In this document: piece after piece, positions 46,883 to 57,864 of the stretch
Position numbering within the stretch: position 1 is the stretch's first letter
How the letters are laid out: each line of letters opens with the position of its first letter
NCBI GenBank assembly: GCA_023053545.1
Contig: JAKZAN010000163.1
Span: 1-64,000 of the forward strand
Length of the DNA: 64,000 bases
Source of the DNA: Lepidurus packardi
Taxonomy: Eukaryota; Arthropoda; Branchiopoda; Notostraca; Triopsidae
Reading direction: 5' to 3'
Position numbers and translations under genes: made by a program
The notes under the pieces: generated by a model
What the model saw: the letters and a program-made list of their open reading frames with translations, nothing else
Database searches by the model: none
What the model was told of the DNA's origin: nothing

Positions 46883-47173
46883 AGCGAAAGACCTTTGGTG
46901 AAAATGATAAATATACACCCATAATTGTTCGTTGTGCAAGTTGACCTGTCTCCATAAATAATTTGACAACCAAACCCCTCATTTAATATTGTCTGTGCAG
47001 GGCCCACAATACAAGGTTAGACCAACATGCTATTCTTGCCAAAAACTGGGAAACTTAGCCCTATGGCGTTATTCGCATCTTTTATGTAACTTTTTAAATA
47101 TCTCTGCCGGCATCTCATGCAGCCTTCCATCAATGATCATTCTCCTATAATATAGGCAAGTCGCCAAGACTTT

Positions 47174-47898
47174 TCAAACATCAACATCCAACATCACATT
47201 ATGAGTCTGCCTGCAAAGCTTCACCAGACGACTCTGCATTTCCAAATCCTGATCAGAGTTTCCAGGGTCAAGTTTAATGTCTATTACGATGCTTTATAGA
47301 TTTAAGTCCACTATTGGCGGGTGCCGGCCAACAATTTCTGAGATCTGATAGAGCAGGTCTTTGTGTTGCTATTTTGAGGAGCTATAAAAACCAATGATGG
47401 GTTTGCACTGGCGGGAGGTTTGAAGTAACTTGCGTGCGAGTTGACGCTAAGCGCTGTCTATAGTTAATCGATTCTGAAATAGGCGCACCATTTGCGTAGA
47501 CCTTGCGAAGAGTTCTGCTTCCATCTTCTTGATTTGTTGTTCGACCTTCTGATAAATGTACTAGCGTGCAAGCTTCAAAAATACAGTCACCCTCTGTCTC
47601 AGACGACTCAACAATATTTCCTATGAAATGACTGTTAGTATATGAAGTTACCAGTTCATCAGCAGCTTGTGTGTAAAGATGGTCAAATTGGTGGAGTTCG
47701 TTGAACACGGTCTGCCTAGCCTGGTCGATGGATATGATTAACGACGGGGTGCGGTACTCGGCATGCTATTCGGAGTGTATGGGGATGCAGAGCGAGCATA
47801 ACGGGAGGAGACACAGTGCTAGAGGCGATGAATGTCAAGTAATTATGGTACGCGAAGAACAAAAATGGGTGATTTGGTGGGTGGGATGGTGGACGCAT
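47174..47898 (-). CDS. Helical protein with two short introns, uncharacterised
   Basis: A model of about 218 residues. Two introns give a coherent protein: 47721-47757 (37 nt) and 47621-47651 (31 nt). The core reads ARQTVFNELHQFDHLYTQAA, DELEILLSRLRQRVTVFL, IYQKVEQQIKKMEAELFA, then IIGFYSSSKQQHKDLLYQ and ends MLDVDV. It is helical and Gln-rich, with no recognised family. The first exon is weakly supported: its ATG (47898) opens a Pro/His-rich stretch; a second Met (MLALHPHTLRIACR) is closer to the first junction. Confidence 0.5.
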
Positions 47899-48133
47899 TG
47901 GGTTGAGACCATGAAAGGAGGGAGTTTGAAAAGAGAAAATATTGTTTGAAAATTGGCGAACCACTAAATAAGTGGTTAAACGAGGAGCAGAAAGCTAAAC
48001 AGCTGTATTTTTGGACAAATTATTGAACCCTCTAAATTAAGAGTGCGGTGGCCCTTTTTCCAATCGACAGTCGTCCACACTCCTTTATAACATTATAAAC
48101 AACATTGTTGGCGTCCAAACACCAAATCATAAC

Positions 48134-49733
48134 ATGACTCGATCCAGAAAACCCATCGACAAAAGCGCCGCCAGTACAAGGATAGGACCAACTAAAAACA
48201 TTGCGTCGTCAGTCCATAAATCCAAGCGTCCGACACCTCGACTCGATCGCGAATAAACATTTCCACTGAATAATGATAATGGCTTCGAACAGGAAGGACA
48301 CTCAGAGGACAAATTGGATCTCTAGGCTGCCGGAGTAGAATAGAATCAACCTCTGGGAGGCAGGGTAAAACGTGATCTCTTTTCGGAACAAGAACTATGT
48401 AAACTATCCATCTCTTATCACCTCTACACACTGCTACCAACCGACTTAGAAACACCCGAACAAAAGAGACTGAGATTAGCGAAAGCACTTTTGAAAAACA
48501 TGAGGCCCACCAAGCCTATGCCTAAACAGGATGACTTCTTCTTGCCGGAGTAAGAGCCCGGCCTCAGTGCTAGGAACACAGTTGAGCAAGAGGATGAACT
48601 GCTGAATGCACAGTTAAAAAACTAATATGTACCGCAAACCCACTTATTTATCCATTATATTTATAGCTTCGCCGGCAAAACCTACTGTACGAGCCTTTAG
48701 GAGATCGGTTCAACCAGGTGCAGTTTGCAGAACCAATAATCTATAGGGGACACACTCTTGCCATCACTGCACTGCAAGTATCGCCGACGGGGGAACATTT
48801 TTATACCTGTTCCAAAGATGGCAGCATTATTAAATGGGATAGATAAACCAAAAAAAAGACTTTCCTAACTCTGGGGAAATAGCCTGAAAATAAACATTAG
48901 TTGCTCTGCATGAGTCTCAACCATCACGGCAACCTCCTCGTCACTGGATCCTCTGATTCAACCATTCAGATATGGGATACAGACAGGGGAATAAAGGTCG
49001 AAGGCAACTTGAAGCATCATAAACTAGATGTCAATGGAATAGCCTTTGGGAAGGGAAGCAATAACACATTCTGCTCGATTTCCAGTGATAGGACTCTAAA
49101 GGTATGGGATGCCGTTGAGAGAGCGTATATAGACACCTTCTTCGGACATAGAGAAGAAGGGCTCGACATTGACGCTCTTAACAGCACAGATTTTGTGACT
49201 TCGGGAAAAGACTGCCAGCTTATTACTTGGAAGACTGAGAAGGAGACACAGGTAGTGTATAGTGGTCATGACTACGCAATTGATAGAGTGCGTTGCATAA
49301 ACCAAGAAAACTATCTGAGTTGTTCTCAGGACGGGGGTGTTTTCCTGTGGAACGCTAGAAGAAAGAAGCCATTGTACAAAAATTACAAAGCGCATGGACT
49401 AAGTAGCAACGGCACCCCTAACTGGGTTTGCTCTTTGGTAATAAATCCATTTTTACCTAAATATCCACACTATTGTATGTATCTAAGGCAAATCTACCTA
49501 ATGCAGACATCTTCGCAAGCGGTTCTTACAATGGGGTCGTGAACATCTATCAATTACAGTCAGATTTGAAAGGCTTTCAGAAAGTTCGTTAGCTAGGTTG
49601 TTCAGGCGTGATTACGGACATGAAGCTGACGAAGGATAGCCTGTTCGTGGTGGAGAGTGAAGAACATAGACTTGGGCGGTGGGTAACTGTGAAGGAAAAG
49701 AATCAGATCGAAGTGATGGGATACCGGATTTGA
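48134..49733 (+). CDS. RRP9: RRP9 / U3-55K, U3 snoRNP WD40 protein
   Basis: A 503-residue protein, human 475. It binds the U3 snoRNA B/C motif in the small-subunit processome. The N-terminal 160 residues are basic and charged; the WD40 propeller begins at RGHTLAITALQVSPTGEHFY. Further blades: HGNLLVTGSSDSTIQIWD, CSISSDRTLKVWDAVERAY, YLSCSQDGGVFLWN and the closing block EEHRLGRWVTVKEKN (human: EHRLGRWWRIKE). Introns: 48629-48666 (38 nt) and 49438-49487 (50 nt). Both splice in phase; the second is between blades. TAA/TAG Gln codons are frequent. Confidence 0.9.
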
Positions 49734-49962
49734 GAATCAGTGATAATTATGATGTATATTAGGGAAGTAACAACGATGTTCTGGGTTTAAATTTGATGAT
49801 AATGAGAGGTAGAATGAGAGTGGTGAATCTATTCAACAAGTACAGAAAATAGTGGTTTACGGATCAATTAAATAATTCAACCCTGATGGACAAACTCAGG
49901 TATATTGTTGTGCCACCAATCTCCCATTTCTCACTTCAAATACATCTACTACTCTATTCATA

Positions 49963-51173
49963 ATGTCTTACATATTCCCAATATCCAATATATCCCTTAT
50001 GGCTGAATCCACCTACCAAAGACATAACGCCCCAGACTCGGGCCCCAAGAAGTTCAACATTCCCAGCAGGGAATAAGTCATTCAGGCTATCAAAGAAAGT
50101 GATGATGATGTCGAGCACATCTCTCTCAACCTCATCAAGTGCCATTTTGATGCCGCTGAGTCTGATGTGAAGAGTGCGTTCCCAGACTTCAGCTTTTTGA
50201 AGGTGAAGCAGTACAACCCAGGAAGCTTCGAAGTGGTGTTCAACCTGAAGATCGACGCGATAAACTTCGTGAAGAACTCTCCTGGCAAAAAGATATTAGG
50301 AAGGTAAAGAAATAATGTGTTATCCGCTCTCCTGAACTTTAAACTAATGTCTTTAGGATGTTTATGATCAAGATGGGAAGGAACAACCGTAACAACGAAT
50401 GGTTCGTTGTCGAGGGTGATGATTCCTCACAGCAGTACAAAGGCCCCAGAAAGCCTGCCAACTACAACAGCAACAACAAGTTCCCAAACAACAGGAACAA
50501 GGAAGAAACCATCCCTACTCCTGAGGAAGAGTCTCAACAGCCCACCACTGAACAGCAGCCCGCAGACCAAAGGCCACAGAGATAACCTCGAGAACATAAA
50601 TAACCTCGAGAGGCCCGATAATACAAGCCAAGACAACCCAGATAAAATTATGAAAACAGGGAACACAGACCATACAACAAACAGAGTCAACCAGTCGAGA
50701 ATATGTCCACTCAGCAGCCTACCAGCCACCACAGAGTTATCCCGACTGATCACATCCACAAAGAGCCGCGACCACAACAACAGCCAGTTGTTGAAGCCCC
50801 CCCGAAGGAAGGTTCAGAGACGGTACAGCCCCCCAAGGCTACAAGGCCTCCCCGTAGAGAAGAACCTAAGATTTAAGAACATGCTGACTACAAGCCTAGG
50901 GGTTTCACTAATGCCAATAAAAATGGAGGGACAGTTGCTGAAATTAAGACTGTAGAGAATAAAGCTGTTGAAAACAAACCAACTGCAACAAGTTCGGCAG
51001 ACCAAAAAACTGTGACTTCGGCTAAAGAAGCTCCGAAACCTGCTGCCAAAGCAACTGAGAACGTTGGAGTTGCGAAAAAGGTGGAAGAGAAAAAGAAGGA
51101 GGTGGTCCCTGCAGCCGAAGATGACGGATGGATTGTAGTGGAAGATAAGAAAGGCAAGAGAAAAAACAAATGA
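49963..51173 (+). CDS. RRM-type RNA-binding protein with Q/P/K-rich tail
   Basis: A 385-residue protein with a 53-nt intron (50304-50356). Residues about 45-125 have the beta-alpha-beta pattern of an RRM (HISLNLIKCHFDAAESDV, FEVVFNLKIDAINFVKN, ILGRMFMIKMGRNN). The tail is Gln/Pro/Asn/Arg-rich, then Lys/Ala/Glu-rich, ending in DDGWIVVEDKKGKRKNK. It may be a translation or mRNA-binding factor of the eIF4B/4H or La-related type, which I cannot decide. A second in-frame Met (49999, MAESTYQRH) is also a possible start, but the ATG at 49963 has an A at -3. Confidence 0.68.
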
Positions 51174-51288
51174 AGGTGATTTGTTATGTGAAATGAGCGA
51201 TCTCGCAAAAACAATCGTTGGGCGATCGGGTAATTAATCAGAGTATGTTTAACAGAACAATATCAATCGAGCCATCTCGCTGGTCCAA

Positions 51289-52038
51289 TCACAGCATTCT
51301 GGGGATCCGCGCGATGAAACCGCACCCGCTTGCTTCACCCTCCGCTCCTGACAATCGGCGTTGCTTCCACACCTGCTTTTTCTATAGGCTATTCAAATGC
51401 ATTCTGATGCTTTCCTTGATCCCTGCTGTCCCAGGCTGTCCTACCGTTGGCATAAAGAAGTTGTTTTTGGGCAAAGCGTTCTTTTCCCTACAGTCGGCGG
51501 CGCGAGTAATTGATTTCTTGCGGCATTTCACAGACATTGCCTGAAAATGTGTAGTAGCAGGCTTAGCAGGACGGGGGGGAGGGGGGAAACAGGGCTTTAG
51601 ATTTATTAGAAGGCTATTGTTCTACTTATTGTCGAGTACATAGTCTTTGAATGAACGGACGTAGGGTTAGTTGGGTTGTGAACTCGAGAACGGAGTTACT
51701 TGTTGGTATTTTTCCTGGCCGAGCCCAGTACTTGGTTTATAGGGTTGCATTGAGGTGGCATTTTAATTGTGTGAGGTGGAATGGGTAGATTCTCGGTTTG
51801 TGTTAGGTTCATACGAAAGAGGACTGGCGAGGAGGAAATTGATTTTTTTGAGGTCATCGATAATCTTACGGTTTATCTGCTTGGACCGATATCTAACAGG
51901 GGGAGAAACAAAGGGAAGCGATTTCTTTTTGTCGTGGGTCTAGTTCCAAGCATTGATTTCGCAAGGGACTGAATGAGGCTTGGAGGCTGAGAGTTCGGAA
52001 ACAGATATTAGGTTGGTAGTGGCTTTTTTTTCGATCAT
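51289..52038 (-). CDS. Uncharacterised 249-residue protein
   Basis: A continuous frame from MIEKKATTNLISVSEL to TGA. It contains a basic helix (RSKQINRKIIDDLKKINF), a Pro-rich run (CFPPPPRPAKP, the source of a G-run on the plus strand near 51575), and a basic C-terminus (NSLQKKQVWKQRRLSG). No known domain. The start codon CAT/ATG at 52036-52038 overlaps the ATG of a proposed rightward gene at 52037. Gene support is composition and a long TGA-free frame with three TAA/TAG Gln. Confidence 0.6.
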
Positions 52039-52339
52039 GGATGCGCTAAAATCTAACGAACAAATTTATAATGGTTTATGCAATAGCTCTGATGCCACGA
52101 CCTAACAAGTAGCACTAATCTTGAGCACCATTTCCGATCATTATTAACACAGGTCTGCAAAATCACTTCATCCATCAACCATAAGTAAATTATGCTTGGC
52201 CCACTCCACCCACAGCCAACTTTTTGCCGAAATCGGAGACACCCAAATCCACTCATTAAATTCCAGACTATGCAGAGCTTTGGCCCTACTAAATCAAATG
52301 CATCTCGTCGACGAAGAACTTTAAAAGGGATTTGGATGA
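52037..52339 (+). CDS. Possible 100-residue protein (weak)
   Basis: A frame from MDALKSNEQIYNGLCNSSD to TGA with three TAA glutamines and an alternating hydrophobic/polar helix (RLCRALALLNQMHLVDEE). Its ATG overlaps the start codon of the leftward gene in the palindrome CATG. A frame on the opposite strand is also open, so this call is weak; it could be the 5' leader of the leftward gene's transcript. Confidence 0.3.
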
Positions 52340-52388
52340 TAGGTTTAAATACAGCATTCACATCACATGCTTCGGCGGCCAAGGCTAC

Positions 52389-52634
52389 TCAGTTCTTGAC
52401 CTTGAAAGCGCTGCCTTGAGTGAGTTTGCACTTGCCACCTGTGGGTTTGCACAGGATGTTTTTGCAGTTATCGCAGGAGACGACGGTCTGTGCATGGCTG
52501 AAGATGACTGCGGTGTTGGCGCAACCCCCACACTTCACATCCATGAAGTAGCTGTTGGGAGCGGGGATGAGTCTCTTGAGCTTGTGACTCTGCTTTTGGT
52601 GGTCGTGGGAGGGATGAAGGAGATCTCTTTCCAT
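52389..52634 (-). CDS. RPS27: Small-subunit ribosomal protein eS27
   Basis: An 81-residue protein, human 84. Zinc ribbon Cys35-x2-Cys38 ... Cys54-x2-Cys57 in the context [19 protein letters not shown], then [35 protein letters not shown] matches the family N-terminus. No introns; stop TGA at 52389. It lies tail to tail with the uncertain plus-strand frame ending at 52339. Confidence 0.95.
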   Translation of the reverse strand: MERDLLHPSHDHQKQSHKLKRLIPAPNSYFMDVKCGGCANTAVIFSHAQTVVSCDNCKNILCKPTGGKCKLTQGSAFKVKN

Positions 52635-53083
52635 AGGATTGGTGCTGGTGGCTAGGAGTTGGTGATGAGAATTATATTATAATTATAATTAATATTTATT
52701 CCGAATATTTGTGCCCCCTCGCCATGTTTTGACCCGTGCCCTACTCCATCTTACTACTAACACTTTCTTGTCCAAACATTCCCCAACCACCGCCACCATT
52801 ATTTGCCCAACCCTTTCTCTTCTAGCCTCACATCTCCTTCGCTTTCTCATTTTAGGCTCTTTCAATATTTCCCAGCCCTCTTTTTTTACCACTTAATTTA
52901 AGTTGCTTTCCTCTACCTGTCTTCACGTAAGCATTGCCACAGATTGACTCAATGGCAGGTCGTCGAGAAGAGCTTACCTTATAATCGTGACTCGAAGCCT
53001 AGTATTGTTTAACTTCTGGAGTTCTAATCTACCAAGAGGTCATCATTGATCAGGTTCAAATAAGCAAGAACGCCTTCTTCAGA
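52635..53083. other. Intergenic or upstream exons, unresolved
   Basis: Region between eS27 (leftward) and the gene starting at 53084. It begins with a palindrome-like AT-rich block (TATTATAATTATAATTAATA), likely the promoter. Pyrimidine-rich sequence then gives open frames on both strands with no clear coding character. A 35-nt intron candidate, 53002-53036, would add an exon (VIIDQVQISKNAFFRM) upstream of the annotated start of the next gene. Confidence 0.4.
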
Positions 53084-53802
53084 ATGGCTGTCACTAGGTC
53101 ACTTGATTCTAACGACTCTAAAATAATAGTCATTTCCAACGAATTTTAAAGACTTGTAAACCCTTAATGTCCTAGACCGACCGCCAAGCCCTTTCGATTT
53201 ATCAGCTCACCTAGCCCTATATTCTACGTGCAATCCGCAGACACTGTTCTAACATTAATTCCATACAGTATATTGAACTCATCGAGATACTCAAGGCAAT
53301 AGGCTTCCTTAGTACTCACTACGAAGATGATATGGATGTCTCCACAATTTACCTTGTTCAGAAAATCTGGGACGAAGCCGCCACACCTGACTAAAATTCC
53401 GATGTCTTCAACTCCACCGCAGATTCATCCCGCTTGATCGCAGCAATTATGAACCAATAATGGCAGCGTTGTTCTCATCAGGAAAATACGTACTCCCAGA
53501 AGGCTGTGAGCTTGAGTTAGTAGTTGTAAGCAGGGATGAAAGACACATGCACTAAATACTTAAGCTTAAAATCGAGAGCAAACACAACAGTTAATGGATC
53601 TCAAAGGAGCAGGATCGTTGAGGGAAGATAATTTAGATGTGCGAGCTCCAGTGGGCTTGAGTGGGCAAAAAGGAAAAAGGCCGAGGGACAAGAGAAGAAT
53701 GATAAAAGAATAGGATTTATCGCCAAGAGGGTGCAGAAGATCTGTTCGGAGTTCCAAAACAACGCCAACAGGTGCAAAACACAACTAAGTAAGCGATAAT
53801 GA
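53084..53802 (+). CDS. Uncharacterised helical protein, first exons uncertain
   Basis: About 232 residues. Exon 1 (MAVTRSLDSNDSKIIVISN) joins through a 20-nt candidate intron (53156-53175, GTAAAC...CCTAG) to the main frame (TDRQALSIYQLTQPYILRA ... YIELIEILKAIGF). If that intron is not used, ATG 53167 opens the same main frame. The middle is acidic and Ser/Asp-rich and the C-terminus strongly basic (SGLEWAKRKKAEGQEK ... KTQLSKRQ). Some sequence around IEILKAIGF recalls a degenerate EF-hand helix. Upstream exons are likely because the frame continues above the ATG. Family unknown. Confidence 0.5.
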
Positions 53803-53996
53803 GTGACTATATGGTGATGGTTAACTATTTAGCTAGGTGAGTTGGAGGACCTATCTCCACAGTCGTATGCTTGACCCCCAGCCACCAGTCCCATCCAAAT
53901 GGGGCCTGGCGGCAGGACTTATGTCGTCTAATGAACTTATGATTATTGACACTTTACTATGAAATCAGAATTATTTCTATGCAGCTTGCCCATACT

Positions 53997-54248
53997 TCAG
54001 CTCAAGTCGAGTGTCTTTTTCATGACGATGATCCTCTTATCGTCTAGAGTAACCAGCCATTCTACTTTATTGTCTGTGAAAGACACCCTGCGCAGACAGT
54101 CATGCATCACTATATATGTAAACTGCAACATTTCTTTGGCCACGCGATACACCTCTTCGGGGTTGGATGTCTTCTGTTGACTCTGCAGCACCTTGCCTTA
54201 GTAATCATAGACCCAGTACTCTTCTAAGTTGGTTGGGAGGCCCTCCAT
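53997..54248 (-). CDS. LAMTOR4-like (Ragulator) roadblock-fold protein
   Basis: An 83-residue protein: LPTNLEEYWVYDYQGKVL, then AKEMLQFTYIVMHDCLRRVS and EWLVTLDDKRIIVMKKT. The order and spacing of these three blocks match LAMTOR4 (p10), a small roadblock-type subunit of the lysosomal Ragulator that anchors mTORC1-Rag signalling. Resemblance is moderate and the protein is short, so it could be another roadblock/longin-like protein. No introns; glutamine TAA once. Confidence 0.55.
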
Positions 54249-54391
54249 GCTGCTTCAGGTTTTAGGATTTGGTAGATTTTTAGGTGCCCTGGGCTAGTAA
54301 CAATACAGAATAAATGTTATCTATGAAATGGTGGTCATTCTTGGCCCCATCGTATAGTAATCGCTGGCAGCCCCTTAGCTTTATAAATGCA

Positions 54392-55405
54392 TCAATCATC
54401 GAGAAAGCTGCTACGATTTCCAACGCAGCAGTCCTCCGAATATTCTTTTCCTACACCTACAACATCTCCCTAAATTAAAGACTCATCTTTCCCTCTGGAT
54501 TTGCTGCATTTCACTGGCCTAACGATTGCGCCTTTCTCAAACATGTCTTCTTTCATAGTTTCTATTCCATCCATTTGAGCACCCGTGGTCTTGATATCAT
54601 GGCTATTTCTAGAGCGCCGCCCATTTTGGCTCTCAAGTAAGTGCTTCTTCATTTTTTTAAAATATGCCGTGGAGCTAAATTTGATCCTAGGAGTGCCAGA
54701 AGGCGAAGTCGGAGAAAGAGCCATAGCGATATCTTTAGTGTTGGTTTTCGGGCGTGTGAAGTGAGGAAAGGAATGTAGAGGCATAGTCTGGTTGACAATA
54801 CTGTTGGGGAGCTGCACTGAGTTTTTGGGGGGGTAGAAGAAACGTCTGGCAGGAAGGCTTTCATATTTTGCTTTTCCTGTGTGTGGGGCAATATGGTAGG
54901 GGTCTCTACCACAGTCCAGGCTAAAACAACTCTAAGAAACAGGTAATTTCTTAGATTTTTCGTTCTTAAAAGTCCGTGGTTTCACAGAGGAGAGTTTCTT
55001 GAACCATCCTGCAGTTTTTGGCGCATAGCAATCCACCTCCTCATTTTGTACCTCTACTCTTCCGATAACACTTCTAACAACACTTATCTGCCATTTTTGC
55101 CACTCCTATCTACAACCTGTTCTGAGGAGGCTAGGCCCCTGTCTAGCTTGATTCTACTGGTTCTTCACTCTTTTATGCAGACAATCAGAGTCTGTCTTTA
55201 CAACGTGATGATTTGTAGAATTGAGTTCGTTGTGTTGTATTTTCTGTATGATTTTAGAGAGGGAAGAAGGATGAGAGAAGCGGGAATGGTGGGAGAGGGT
55301 GTAATAGAGAGATGTTGTGGGGGAGCGTTGGGGAGTGATTGGGATATGATTGGGATATTGATTTGGGGTCATGGCAGGTGAATTAGAAGCCCCTGTAACT
55401 TTCAT
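54392..55405 (-). CDS. Uncharacterised basic, Ser/Thr/Pro-rich protein
   Basis: A 337-residue single frame. The start MKVTGASNSPAMTPNQYPNH is Pro/Asn-rich; the rest is rich in Ser, Thr, Lys, Arg and Pro and has no membrane segment. A conserved-looking part is RIKFSSTAYFKKMKKHLLES and the C-terminus is acidic (SEDCCVGNRSSFLDD). No family recognised. An upstream methionine-containing exon is possible because the frame stays open above the ATG through a T-rich segment. Confidence 0.55.
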
Positions 55406-55569
55406 GGAAGGCAAGATTCTCTTTCGATGTAAAGAAATAGTGTAGCAATTAGTCTGGAAAAATTCAAACAAACAACTTGAAATAACATTTATGCAAAGGA
55501 AGATAACATCTACATCGTCTGTACATCCAAAATTAGGAGCTAGCAATACGTGGTGCGTCTCCAGAAACA

Positions 55570-56833
55570 TCACACATCTCTCCTCAGCCCTGAACTCTGA
55601 CTTCTCAAAACACTATGTGTATACCCCAGCGTTCTCAAATCCTCTAGTAGACTCGCATCTCTCATGCTATTCCTCGTTATCGTTTCTGCACTCGGCATTC
55701 GCGGTCCTATTTGTGATTGCTTAAACCGCCACGCGAAATGCCTTGACCCAACCTTATTTAAACGATAAGAGTAGTCAACAAAGGACTTGGTATTAGTGTT
55801 TTTTGCCTCGAATATCTGATTAGTTTGAGGATGCCCAAGTTATACTTAGTGATCTTTATTCTTGTTTTTTTACTATTTCCCGAGACTCCTAAATTCGCTC
55901 ACAAATAAACCCTCTGCCTTGCCTAGAATTCCTATAAAACCAGCAGAAGAGTTCCCGCTATTTCTAATCCCCATAAGATTAGTTGTAGGTCTCCTTAATA
56001 TGACTTGAGACCGCATTGGGGAGGACTGGCTGGTGAAGAAAGTTTTGGCATTGATGCAGATAAACATGGCGACGCTGACTAGGGTCATGGCTTGGATGCT
56101 GAACTAAAGATATGTAGTTTGTTATATGTGAGGGGATTTACGCAAGAGGATTGCTGGGATTTTGCTGCAGCGTTAATTCCCGAATGAACCTGAATATCCT
56201 GCTTGAGCTCTATTGGGTGTAGAAGCCCGAATTATCAAAAATTCTAGTCACCAGCACAGACCACACCTCCAGAGGTAGTTAAAGTTCTTACAAACTTGTC
56301 TTCAGCTTCTTTTCCTATTTTTAGTAGAGCTTACAATTGTGAGTAGTAACCAAGGCCGACTTTTGCTGTGTAAGCTTCGATCCCAAATATTAGATAATGT
56401 ATGTCCTCAGCTTTACGTATAAAGCGATGACCTTTCGATCGCCTGAGTACAGGAGTGCAGTCAGTAGCTGGAACTCGGAGCACTGTCTTCGCCAGAATTC
56501 AAGACGGGACAAAAAACTTGAAAGCTGATCTGTTTTCCATTGATGTTGCCTATGAGTAGAAGAGCTTTTGCCCTCATGCATTGTTTGAAATAAGTATGTG
56601 AGGATATCGACCTTTTTGGAGTTTTTAGTCAAAAAGCCTTTGAAGATATCAAGGAACCTTATAGAGAAGTTCTAAATGTTGTCGTAAGAATCTTTGCTTG
56701 TGTTTGATGTGAGAAGAAGCATTTAGCGGTCGCGAACATGTGGGTGGACATCACTAGACTCATACTTGACGAGGATATCGAAAACGGTTGCCTATTGCAA
56801 GCTTAAAACAAACTGGGAATAGGCTGGCAGCAT
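55570..56833 (-). CDS. Uncharacterised helical protein with one intron near its 3' end
   Basis: A 409-residue model. The main exon is mostly helical (IQNFSIRFLDIFKGFL, DQLSSFLSRLEFWRRQC, RDVHKK-like basic stretches). It runs to KKHQYQ. There a 34-nt intron (55753-55786, GTCCTT...ATAAG) switches frame to a basic C-terminal exon (GSRHFAWRFKQSQIGP ... SLLEDLRTLGYTHSVLR). Both frames look coding only on their own side of this intron, which supports it. The N-terminus is uncertain: the first ATG in frame is 56833 and the frame is open upstream of it, so an unseen first exon is possible. Family unknown. Confidence 0.55.
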
Positions 56834-57004
56834 AGTACGCTGGCACACGCAGAAAGAGTAAATAGCGGGAGTCGTGACTTTATAAATTTTATTGGCCGTG
56901 TAATCGCTGGATCATCTTATCAGTTCTAAAATCCATTCAAAGCTCACTACTATAAATCAAATTCCAGTAGTCAGTCAATGCTTGGCCTTCGACACTTCTA
57001 AATC

Positions 57005-57833
57005 TCATCGATCGCTTCTGCCGGCAACTGACCTAACCTTGTTCAGCCCTGTATTGAAAGTCAAAAGGCCACACTTTGACGCGAACTCTGTATTCTATTC
57101 ATGCTTCTTCTGGATCTGTGCTGCCAACAAATTCTTATTTTTCAGAGCTTATGTGCGCATCAGACTATGTAAGGACCGTTCAATTTCGACTTCTCTCATC
57201 AGATCTTTTCTTTCAGTCATCGTGGTGTTCTTCTTATCTCCCGCGCTCTGATTCGCAGAAGAAGCATTTGATACAGGATAAAAGCTCTCGCACTATATAT
57301 TTTTCGATAGGAACTGTTGGGGCCGACCACGGGCTGCGGACTGGAGTCTTACACGTTTCTATTTTCGTTAACTAAGACGTTTCAGACTGTCGGCTCTGAG
57401 AGCAAGCACAACCTGTCTTCTATTTTACTCCTACTGTAATATTCTGGTGTTTTCTTGCTGGTCGAGATGGTGGATGTGAGGTTTCTGGAGCTAATTGCTT
57501 TTATGATAGTAGTTATAGATCTTCTTGGAGGCTCGATAAGGGTTGTTCCAGGAGAAATCAGAGCGGTTATAAAACTATCTGGTTTTGAGGAGTGGAGGGG
57601 GTTAGTAGCGAGACCTGAGGATATAGTCTGGGAGGACGGCGTCCAGGACGTGGTTGTCGAGGGCAGACTCGGTGGGGTATTTGGTGACAGGATGGCGCAG
57701 TTTCATGTTAAACTTATTGATGTTATTACTAGTGCTATACAATCTATTCGGAAGGAGTTCTGTGATTCTGTGCTTATGGGACCGTATGACAAACAAATAC
57801 CAGTTCTATGGCTACGTACTCTCCTATCTTCAT
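57005..57833 (-). CDS. Uncharacterised 261-residue protein
   Basis: Model with a 43-nt intron (57773-57815) that links a 6-codon first exon (MKIGEY) in phase to HRITELLPNRLYSTS. Without it there is no ATG until MKLRHPVTKYP. The body is Tyr/Asn/Gln/Arg-rich (FYNRSDFSWNNPYRASKK), followed by a basic coiled-coil-like C-terminus (RSLHSLMRTQALKNKN). No TGA for about 790 nt, many TAA/TAG. An uninterrupted plus-strand frame of 129 codons in the same place is a shadow. Confidence 0.55.
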
Positions 57834-57864
57834 ATTTTATCTAAGACACATATCCATAATCTTC

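Noticed and set aside
51570-51590. G-rich run as a possible G-quadruplex or repeat
   Set aside because: It is explained by a Pro-rich coding segment on the minus strand of the 249-residue gene.
52053-52382. Minus-strand open frame of 109 codons beside eS27
   Set aside because: Overlaps the start of the leftward 249-residue gene in another frame and has no homologue-like features; the competing plus-strand frame is only slightly better, so neither is strongly called.
57455-57844. Uninterrupted plus-strand frame of 129 codons (starts LVEMVDVRFLELIAFM)
   Set aside because: It is antisense to the Tyr/Asn/Gln-rich gene at 57005-57833, which uses many TAA/TAG glutamines and has a matching splice join. 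The plus-strand frame has no recognised family and lies as a perfect shadow.
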